Shown here piece after piece: positions 1-5,001 of a stretch of 7,917 bases of DNA. The position numbers and the translations under genes were made by a program. The notes beneath the pieces are model-generated. The model made no database searches and was not told the origin of the DNA. It saw only the letters and a program-made list of their open reading frames with translations. Each line of letters begins with the position of its first letter. Within the stretch, counting starts at the first letter, position 1. The DNA lies in assembly GCA_934728205.1 (NCBI GenBank), contig CAKVEH010000061.1, forward strand, positions 1 through 7,917. Reading direction: 5' to 3'. This stretch comes from an uncultured Helicobacteraceae bacterium (GTDB taxonomy: Bacteria > Campylobacterota > Campylobacteria > Campylobacterales > Helicobacteraceae).

Positions 1-273
1 GCGGATTTATTTGAAAATCAAAGCGATGAAGCGGATTTAGGATATTCTTATAAGCAAATTGATGAATTTTTATCTGCATTTGAAATACTTTTGCAAAAGC
101 ATAATGTAAAATTTAGCGCATTAAATCAAAAGGATTATTCTGATTTAGTTTTGATTACAGATGAGCTGGAGAAAATGGGCTTTGAAAAACCTTTTGTGGT
201 TTCTCTTATGCGTAGAATCTTAAGGAATACGTTTAAAACTCATCCGCCAAAAATTTTCAATTCTATGGAGTAG
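1..273 (+). CDS. nadE: NAD+ synthetase, C-terminal part (5' end outside window)
   Basis: Only the last 90 codons are present; the frame is open from base 1 and ends at TAG 271-273. NadE makes NAD+ from deamido-NAD+, ATP and ammonia (or glutamine) in the cytoplasm. The opening residues ADLFENQSDEADLGYSYKQID match the family's conserved stretch (typically A-x-L-x-x-x-Q-[ST]-D-E-x-x-[IL]-G-x-[ST]-Y-x-x-I-D), which follows the synthetase core. The end, with an MRRILRN-type helix followed by a KTHPPKIF segment, corresponds to the usual basic R-R-x-x-x-[NS]-x-[FHK]-K-[RT]-x-[PL]-P tail. The stop is 3 nt before lpxK, the same pairing as in H. pylori, so the two are probably co-transcribed. A TTG at 91 is an internal Leu codon, not a start. 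The catalytic P-loop and N-terminal region cannot be checked here. Confidence 0.88.
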   Translation, partial: ADLFENQSDEADLGYSYKQIDEFLSAFEILLQKHNVKFSALNQKDYSDLVLITDELEKMGFEKPFVVSLMRRILRNTFKTHPPKIFNSME

Positions 274-276
274 GGT

Positions 277-1191
277 ATGCGTTTTGTAGATTCGTATTTT
301 TATCGACCAAATTTTTTCCAAAAATGCCTTAGTATCGTCCTTTTACCTATTTCGATATTGTATGGTGTGAGTGCGACATTGCGTAGAGTGCTTAGTAAGG
401 CATTTGGGTTGCGTGATTTTGGTGTGCCTATCGTAAGTGTGGGGAATCTTGTCGTAGGTGGTAGTGGTAAGACGCCATTTATCATAGAAGTGGCGCGTGA
501 ATTTGATAATGTAGCAGTCATCTCAAGGGGATATAAACGCAAAAGCAAGGGACTTTTGGTGGTTTCTCATAATGGAGAGATTGTTTGTAAGCAAGTAGAG
601 GCTGGAGATGAAGCATTTCTTATTGCTAAAAGCCTGCCAAACGCCACAGTTATCGTGTGTAAAAATCGCGCAAAAGCCATAGAAGAGGCGAAAAATCTCG
701 GTGCGAAGTGTATTTTTCTTGATGATGGATTTCGTTTTGCTTTCAAAAAACTTAATATTTTATTACAACCCAAACTTTCTCCATATTTCCCATTTGTCCT
801 GCCTAGCGGGATTTATCGTGAAATGCCATATTTGTATAAAAGCGCGGATTTGCTTGTGTTGGAGGGTAGAGATTATGATAGAGAGGTCGTTGTAGAGAAT
901 CAAACGCAACGAATGCTCCTGCTTACCGCCATTGCTAATCCATCGCGTTTGGAGGAATACTTGCCAGCAGTGATTGGAAAAGTTTTTTTAAGCGACCATA
1001 GTCGATTTGATGAGGGATTTTTACGCGCGCAGATTGATAAACACAATGCCACAAGCCTCCTTGTAACTTCTAAAGATGAAGTGAAGCTTCAAGATATGGG
1101 GTTTGAATTGAGTGTTTTGCGTCTAAAACTTCACATAGATTCTCAAATCCTGCGTCAAATCCGCGAATATATTACAAACTACACTCATTAA
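277..1191 (+). CDS. lpxK: Tetraacyldisaccharide 4'-kinase (lipid A synthesis)
   Basis: LpxK transfers the ATP gamma-phosphate to the 4'-hydroxyl of tetraacyldisaccharide-1-phosphate, giving lipid IVA at the cytoplasmic face of the inner membrane. The 304-residue length is slightly below the usual 310-340. A hydrophobic N-terminal segment (about 17-35) fits the known membrane anchor. The P-loop GGSGKT is at 61-66 inside VGNLVVGG, a close match to the family's VGNLTVGGTGKTP. SRGYKRKSKG begins at 83, GDE is at 110-112, and the Walker-B-like DDG is at 149-151. LPSGIYREMP begins at 175, followed by ANPSRLEEYL (220-229), DH at 240-241 (the probable catalytic-dyad His region) and TSKDEVKL (264-271). 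After DDG the sequence reads FRF rather than the usual FQH. ATG 277 has GGAG (267-270) six bases upstream, inside the end of nadE. It continues into the outer-membrane protein gene 18 nt later. Confidence 0.95.
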   Translation: MRFVDSYFYRPNFFQKCLSIVLLPISILYGVSATLRRVLSKAFGLRDFGVPIVSVGNLVVGGSGKTPFIIEVAREFDNVAVISRGYKRKSKGLLVVSHNGEIVCKQVEAGDEAFLIAKSLPNATVIVCKNRAKAIEEAKNLGAKCIFLDDGFRFAFKKLNILLQPKLSPYFPFVLPSGIYREMPYLYKSADLLVLEGRDYDREVVVENQTQRMLLLTAIANPSRLEEYLPAVIGKVFLSDHSRFDEGFLRAQIDKHNATSLLVTSKDEVKLQDMGFELSVLRLKLHIDSQILRQIREYITNYTH

Positions 1192-1209
1192 GCCCTTTGG
1201 ACAATGATA

Positions 1210-2136
1210 ATGAGACAGAAATATTTCCCAACGCGCATATTGTGTTTTGTCTTTTGCGGCGTGCAGATTCTTGTATCTCAGCACCAAGAGGCATTAGAAT
1301 TTTTACAAAGACCTATTTCCCCAAACCAAGAAACCCTAGAAAGAGAATCTTTGCGCCAAAATTATCCTAATGATAGCGCAAGGCTGCATTACACAAGCAT
1401 TGCGTATTTGCATTCATATATGAAAAACCACGATTTTAGCATTCTCTCTCAAGGTGTGAGCTTGCAATACTACAATGCAAGTGATTCTAATCGCAATCTT
1501 TTTGCGCTTAATATAATGGATACTGCATTATACAATCCAAAAGATTCTGTAACCTCTGAAGTTTTTTCTACAACAGCGAGCAATCTTGGGCTTTTTGGCG
1601 CATTTGATTTTTCATTTGGCAATACTTCATTTGGGCATCATTTGCTTGGAGTGGAAATTGGTTATGGCAGAAGTTTGATAGCAAATGGAGCGCGTAATCA
1701 ATTTAGTGAGCATAGTGTGTTATTTAATGTGGATTATGGATATGTCTTTGGCTTTGGGGAGCTTTTATTGTATCCATTCGTGCGTGTGGAGCAATATATA
1801 TTTTTCGCACAAAACCAAAATGGAGAGCCAAAAGATTATGGCTTCAACGCTATTTTAGGAATCAAGCTTATGCAGGACTTTGTGCAATGGGATTGGTGGG
1901 TGAGTGCGGGCGCTTTGAGTGATTGTAATCTCTCTGGTAATGGGATTGGGCTGCTTGCTGATAATTCTATCATATATGATAGAGATGGGATTACTAATGG
2001 GGTTTTAGGAGAAATTGGGGTAAATCTCGCTCATACAAAGCATTTTTCATTGCTTGCTAAAAGTGCAATTTCTTATACATTTACATATTATGAGCTCAAC
2101 ATCAAAAGCGCAATTTATGGGACTTATAGATTCTAA
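1210..2136 (+). CDS. Probable outer-membrane beta-barrel protein, family not recognised
   Basis: From the chosen start this is 308 residues. The N-terminus (basic MRQKYFPTR, then hydrophobic 10-22) looks like a Sec signal peptide, with cleavage plausible after Ser23 (LVS|QHQ). Residues 24-120 are polar and of unclear fold. From about 125 there are alternating aromatic/polar stretches separated by short polar turns (GLFGAFDFSFG, LLGVEIGYG, VLFNVDYGYVFGFG, LLLYPFVRVEQYIFF, FNAILGIKLM, WWVSAGAL, VLGEIGVNL, YTFTYYELN). The protein ends in YGTYRF with a terminal Phe, the classical BAM-recognised end of outer-membrane barrels. Start choice: ATG 1204 and ATG 1210 are in frame, and a weak GGA at 1199-1201 is 2 nt from the first but 8 nt from the second. 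It lies 18 nt after lpxK, so is probably in that operon. Helicobacter genomes carry many such OMPs; I cannot place this one in Hop, Hor or Hof. Function unknown. Confidence 0.72.
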   Translation: MRQKYFPTRILCFVFCGVQILVSQHQEALEFLQRPISPNQETLERESLRQNYPNDSARLHYTSIAYLHSYMKNHDFSILSQGVSLQYYNASDSNRNLFALNIMDTALYNPKDSVTSEVFSTTASNLGLFGAFDFSFGNTSFGHHLLGVEIGYGRSLIANGARNQFSEHSVLFNVDYGYVFGFGELLLYPFVRVEQYIFFAQNQNGEPKDYGFNAILGIKLMQDFVQWDWWVSAGALSDCNLSGNGIGLLADNSIIYDRDGITNGVLGEIGVNLAHTKHFSLLAKSAISYTFTYYELNIKSAIYGTYRF

Positions 2137-2151
2137 AAATTAAAGAATCTA
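2127..2151. terminator. Candidate bidirectional terminator between convergent genes
   Basis: TAGATTCT (2127-2134) and AGAATCTA (2144-2151) form a perfect 8-bp stem around a 9-nt A/T loop. The hairpin covers the stop codon of the outer-membrane protein gene (TAA 2134-2136) and that of zupT (minus-strand TAG, 2149-2151). Its position between convergent genes fits a shared terminator. The stem is AT-rich and no long U tract follows on either strand, so it would be weak. Both arms are copies of the repeated 7-mer described in the findings. Confidence 0.4.
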
Positions 2152-2997
2152 CAAGTGATTTAGCATAGCGAGGCTTACCGCCATTATCCCCATACCAGCG
2201 AGCAATCCATACAAACAATGGTGCGCCTCGCCATACACTCTCGCGGCAGGCAAAAGCTCATCAAAAGAAATATACACCATAATGCCCGCGATAATGCCAA
2301 AAGTAATCGCCAATGTAAGCTCGCCGATAAAAGGCAATAAAATAAATACCCCAAAAAGTGCGCCGATTGGTTCAGTAAGACCAGAGAGCGCGGAGTAAAT
2401 AAATGCCTTTTTCTTATCTCCTGTGGCGTGATAAATAGGCAGTGAGACAGCCATTCCCTCAGGAATGTTATGGATTGCCACTGCAATGGCAATAGCAATC
2501 CCAAAGGAGAGATTTTCTAACGAAGAAACAAAGGTCGCAAAACCTTCAGGGAAGTTATGGATAGCAATGGCTATGGCAGTTAAGATTCCCGCTCGTTTTA
2601 TGGCGGTATTTGATTGTTTGGCTTGATGATAGGCTTTGTCTTTTAAATTGCAAAATTTTAGCTCTTCATATTCCTCCTGCGAATGAGAATCTAGATTCTC
2701 AGGGATTAGTTTATCTACAAACGCAGCAATAATAATCCCCACAAAAAAGCAACATATCCCCAAAATCTCTCCCCAAATGCCCACATATACCTTACTAAAA
2801 TCCTCAAATGACTTAGGCAAAATCTCCATAAAAGAAATATAAATCATCACTCCTGCTGAGAATCCAAGACCAATAGAGAGAAATTTGAAGTTGTTTTGCC
2901 TTGAGAAAAATGCTATCACTGCGCCAATAGCAGTGGAGAATCCAGCCAAAGCTGCAAGCATAAAAGCAACTAAAATTTGGTTTGTAGTGATTTCCAT
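2149..2997 (-). CDS. zupT: ZIP-family divalent metal importer, ZupT type
   Basis: This inner-membrane transporter of the ZIP (SLC39) family probably brings Zn2+, Fe2+ or Mn2+ into the cytoplasm. Numbering is for the 282-residue form from ATG 2997. The two metal-site signatures are intact: HNFPEG at 147-152 (TM4) and HNIPEG at 176-181 (TM5), followed by MAVSLPIY. The ZupT-like SGLTEPIGALFG begins at 205, and related YISFMEILP and YISFDELLP motifs sit in an early and a late helix. About eight hydrophobic segments are visible, with a polar loop (about 96-136) between TM3 and TM4. An in-frame GTG at 3009 would add four residues, but the purine-rich AGAG (minus strand) directly abuts it and lies 11 nt before the ATG, so ATG is preferred. 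It is convergent with the outer-membrane protein gene and divergent from yejE. Metal preference cannot be read from sequence. Confidence 0.92.
   Translation of the reverse strand: MEITTNQILVAFMLAALAGFSTAIGAVIAFFSRQNNFKFLSIGLGFSAGVMIYISFMEILPKSFEDFSKVYVGIWGEILGICCFFVGIIIAAFVDKLIPENLDSHSQEEYEELKFCNLKDKAYHQAKQSNTAIKRAGILTAIAIAIHNFPEGFATFVSSLENLSFGIAIAIAVAIHNIPEGMAVSLPIYHATGDKKKAFIYSALSGLTEPIGALFGVFILLPFIGELTLAITFGIIAGIMVYISFDELLPAARVYGEAHHCLYGLLAGMGIMAVSLAMLNHL
2684..2701. repeat. 18-bp perfect palindrome inside zupT
   Basis: TGAGAATCTAGATTCTCA is a perfect 18-bp palindrome made of AGAATCT (2686-2692) joined head-to-head to AGATTCT (2693-2699). It lies in the part of zupT encoding the TM3-TM4 loop (residues ENLDSH). 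With no spacer it could extrude only a very tight hairpin, so a protein or modification site is likelier than a terminator. It is the densest occurrence of the window's repeated 7-mer. Confidence 0.6.
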
Positions 2998-3033
2998 AGT
3001 ATAATTCACTCTTTTTTTGTTCGTTTTTTGTGT

Positions 3034-3041
3034 ATTTTATA
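3034..3041 (-). promoter_or_regulatory. Probable -10 region of zupT promoter
   Basis: On the minus strand this reads TATAAAAT, close to the sigma-70 -10 hexamer. It lies 36 nt before the chosen zupT ATG, giving a predicted leader of about 30 nt. There is no recognisable -35 hexamer; this is usual in Helicobacter and Campylobacter, where the upstream part is only AT-rich. The leader contains a run of seven A on the coding strand (3012-3018). Confidence 0.45.
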
Positions 3042-3055
3042 AATAATTTTTATTG
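3041..3055. promoter_or_regulatory. Possible Fur-like operator in the zupT-yejE intergenic region
   Basis: AAATAATTTTTATTG matches 11 of the 14 fixed positions of the H. pylori Fur box TAATAATnATTATTA. It touches the predicted zupT -10 box and lies in its spacer, where a bound repressor would block transcription, and it is about 33 nt upstream of the yejE -10 box. Metal control of a metal importer would make sense. The region is so AT-rich that a chance match is quite possible. Confidence 0.25.
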
Positions 3056-3087
3056 TTTAGTAAATGATTGCAAAATTTATAAAAAAT

Positions 3088-3093
3088 TATAAT
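3088..3093 (+). promoter_or_regulatory. -10 box of yejE promoter
   Basis: A perfect TATAAT followed by GACA lies 32 nt before the yejE ATG, implying a leader of about 25 nt. TTGCAA at 3068-3073 could act as a weak -35, but its 14-nt spacing is short. The block GATTGCAAAAT (3066-3076) plus TATAATGACA recurs upstream of the metallophosphoesterase gene. Confidence 0.6.
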
Positions 3094-3125
3094 GACATTT
3101 CATTAGATTTAGAGGTGGTTAAGTA

Positions 3126-4139
3126 ATGGACTTTACACATAAATGGCGTATATTTACTTCCAATAAGCGCGCATACATTTCGCTTATACTTTTTGTGGTA
3201 TTGTTTAGTGTGAGTTTGCTTGCACCATTTATCGCAAACGAAAAACCTCTTTTTATTTATCATAATGATAGGGCATATTTTCCTGTTTTTGTAAATTATA
3301 CAGAGAGTGAGTTTGGCGGGGATTTTGAAAGTTATACAGATTATTTAGACCCCTATGTGCAGGAAGTTTTGCTTAAAGATTCTGTGGTTATCACTGCTCC
3401 TATCCCTTATAGTTATGATACTATCATTTTTGATTTAGGCACTCCATCGCCTACTCCGCCAGATTCTAAGCATATACTTGGCACAGATGACAAATCTCGA
3501 GATGTAGCAGCGAGAATCTTATATGGATTGCGCCTTAGCATTATCTTTGGATTACTACTGACAATTTTTAGTGTGCTTATTGGTGTGGCTTTAGGTGCGC
3601 TTCAAGGGTATTATGGTGGTGCGCTAGATTTAGTTGGGCAACGACTTATTGAGATTTGGAATTCTGTGCCCATTTTATTTGTCATCATTATTATCTCAAA
3701 TTTCATTACGCCAAATTTTTGGTGGATTTTAGGCATTATTTTGGCATTTTCGTGGATTAGTCTTGTGAGTGTGGTGAGGGCAGAGTTTCTAAAAGCACGC
3801 AACTTAGAGTATGTCAAAGCAGCAAAAGCACTTGGACTAAGCAAATTTACTATTATGCTAAGACATATTTTGCCAAATGCGATGGTCGCCACAATCACTT
3901 ATATCCCCTTTATTATGGCTTCTGGCATTATCACACTTGGGAGTTTGGATTTTTTAGGGTTTGGTATGCCTGCGCAAAGCGCAAGTTTAGGCGAGATTCT
4001 CGCACAGGGAAAGAATAATCTCACTTCTCCCCATCTTGGCATTAGTGTGTTTATTGTGCTTTCGGTCTTGCTTTCAATCCTTGTATTCATAGGGGAGGGC
4101 ATTAGAGATGCGTTTGACCCGCATAGCAAAGCGCGTTGA
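3126..4139 (+). CDS. yejE: Peptide ABC transporter inner-membrane permease, YejE type
   Basis: This is one of two permease subunits of an oligopeptide ABC importer (in E. coli YejABEF takes up peptides including microcin C). The 337 residues resemble E. coli YejE along the whole length as I recall it. The N-terminal TM is at 17-37 (ISLILFVVLFSVSLLAPFIA), followed by NEKPLFIYHNDRAYFPVF and the periplasmic YTESEFGGDFESYTDYLDP (58-76). HILGTDDKSRDVAARILYGLRLS begins at 116, the usual entry to the BPD transmembrane domain. ALQGYYGG (158-165) and the EAA cytoplasmic loop (EYVKAAKALGLSKFTIMLRHILPN, 228-251), which contacts the ATPase, follow. SLDFLGFGMP (273-282) and a C-terminal FIGEGIRDAFDP complete it. 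AGAGGTGG (3111-3118), 7 nt before the ATG, is a strong ribosome site. No yejA, yejB or yejF homologue lies beside it, and I see no hairpin terminator after it. A related single permease in H. pylori is annotated OppC. Confidence 0.9.
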   Translation: MDFTHKWRIFTSNKRAYISLILFVVLFSVSLLAPFIANEKPLFIYHNDRAYFPVFVNYTESEFGGDFESYTDYLDPYVQEVLLKDSVVITAPIPYSYDTIIFDLGTPSPTPPDSKHILGTDDKSRDVAARILYGLRLSIIFGLLLTIFSVLIGVALGALQGYYGGALDLVGQRLIEIWNSVPILFVIIIISNFITPNFWWILGIILAFSWISLVSVVRAEFLKARNLEYVKAAKALGLSKFTIMLRHILPNAMVATITYIPFIMASGIITLGSLDFLGFGMPAQSASLGEILAQGKNNLTSPHLGISVFIVLSVLLSILVFIGEGIRDAFDPHSKAR

Positions 4140-4247
4140 TTCTATTTTTGCGTTAATTCTGCTTATAAAGGAGTGAATTGCATTTCTCAAGCGATATGAA
4201 AGCACAAATTTTTCATTTGGGATTGCAAAATATTATAACCATAATGC

Positions 4248-4253
4248 TATAAT
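4248..4253 (+). promoter_or_regulatory. -10 box upstream of the metallophosphoesterase-rnr-holA block
   Basis: A perfect TATAAT followed by GACA lies 28 nt before the TTG start at 4282, implying a leader of about 20 nt. TTGCAA at 4223-4228 is a possible -35 with 19-nt spacing. The surrounding 142-nt gap (4140-4281) otherwise holds no gene I can support. Since the next two genes follow closely, this probably drives the whole block. Confidence 0.6.
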
Positions 4254-4270
4254 GACAAAAAATAACGATT

Positions 4271-4275
4271 GAGGG
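4271..4275 (+). promoter_or_regulatory. Ribosome binding site that fixes a TTG start
   Basis: GAGGG lies 6 nt before TTG 4282. The same frame has a TGA at 4270-4272, so no upstream start is possible. No ATG or GTG lies in frame before the catalytic D-x-H motif at residues 14-16, so the TTG is the only start that yields an intact enzyme. Confidence 0.75.
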
Positions 4276-4281
4276 CAAAGA

Positions 4282-4980
4282 TTGAATTACCACATACACG
4301 ATAAAACCTTTCTTATTTCAGATTCCCATTTTGGACATTTCGCAGCTTTGGTAAAAGAACCAATCCGCTTAAATAGCGCGCTTTCACACGGATTTAGAGA
4401 TTTTGATGAATTTAGCATTATGTTATGGAATCAGAGCATTGGTAAAAAAGATGAAGTGTGGCATTTGGGTGATTTGTATTTTGGCGATGGGATAAAATAC
4501 CTTAAGCGTCTTAACGGGCAGAAAACGCTTATCGTAGGTAATAATGATATTGGAAAGTTTGAATATGTCAAAAAACAAAGCGATTGGAAAGTGTGTAAAA
4601 AACTTAAACTTCAAATCCCAGAGCGTGAATTTATCAAAAGGGCATTAAAGAAAAAATTTGGTGAAATGTGTCTAAAAAATATTTATCTCAATGCTATTGT
4701 ATGTGATTTTGATGGTGAGCGGATTATGTTTTCACATTTTCCTGTGTTTAATCGCAAGGCGCGTGATAGATTTGTAGCGGCGCGAGATGTGCTTGATGAA
4801 GCGTTTAAACTTTCGCAATGTTCGCTTAATATACACGGACATTTGCACTCAAAGCCAAGTGGAAATGACTTTTGTATCAATGTAAGCTGTGAGAATCTTG
4901 CTTTTACTCCGCGCACATTAGGAGAAATTTTACAAAACTATCGCAAAAAATTTGCCCACAAACAGAGTGTTTTTGCGTAA
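4282..4980 (+). CDS. Metallophosphoesterase (calcineurin-like), substrate unknown
   Basis: This 232-residue cytoplasmic protein has no signal peptide or membrane segment. The calcineurin-like two-metal site is visible in order: SDSHFGH with D14 and H16, HLGD with G63-D64, GNND at 86-89, SHFP with H152, and HGHLH at 185-189. The layout resembles a small family found in bacteria and phages that reads ISDxHFGH - HLGD - LNGxKxLIxGNxD - HxP - HGHxH - NVxxE, ending in a segment that places the next residues after TP or KP. The third motif is GNND rather than GNH[DE], so the His that usually helps bind or protonate the phosphate is Asn here. A Lys-rich insert of about 50 residues (90-140) precedes the H152 motif. 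Translation starts at TTG (see the ribosome site entry). It lies 21 nt before rnr and may share its transcript. Substrate (nucleotide, phosphoprotein or nucleic acid) is unknown. Confidence 0.85.
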   Translation: MNYHIHDKTFLISDSHFGHFAALVKEPIRLNSALSHGFRDFDEFSIMLWNQSIGKKDEVWHLGDLYFGDGIKYLKRLNGQKTLIVGNNDIGKFEYVKKQSDWKVCKKLKLQIPEREFIKRALKKKFGEMCLKNIYLNAIVCDFDGERIMFSHFPVFNRKARDRFVAARDVLDEAFKLSQCSLNIHGHLHSKPSGNDFCINVSCENLAFTPRTLGEILQNYRKKFAHKQSVFA

Positions 4981-5001
4981 GAGTAATAATGCAGGACTCT
5001 A

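Noticed and set aside
91..273. Separate small gene starting at TTG 91
   Set aside because: The frame is open without interruption from base 1 and the residues before TTG match the NadE C-terminal region, so it is part of nadE.
1243..1260. Cys in the signal region of the outer-membrane protein as a lipoprotein lipobox
   Set aside because: The residues before the cysteines (RIL-C and FVF-C) do not fit the L-[AS]-[GA]-C pattern, and the protein has barrel features and a terminal Phe.
3012..3018. T7 tract between the zupT promoter and start as a phase-variation tract
   Set aside because: Seven bases is short for slipped-strand switching, and similar T7 or A7 runs occur inside lpxK and rnr.
4133..4160. 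Imperfect direct repeat GCGTTGATTCT / GCGTTAATTCT at the end of yejE
   Set aside because: Only two short copies, no inverted symmetry for a terminator, and the overlap with the common GATTCT word explains most of it.
4178..4252. Possible 24-codon ORF (TTG start, ends TAA) in the gap after yejE, with AAAGGAG just upstream
   Set aside because: The spacing from the ribosome-site-like sequence to TTG is only 4 nt, the frame ends inside the promoter -10 box, and the peptide has no recognisable feature.
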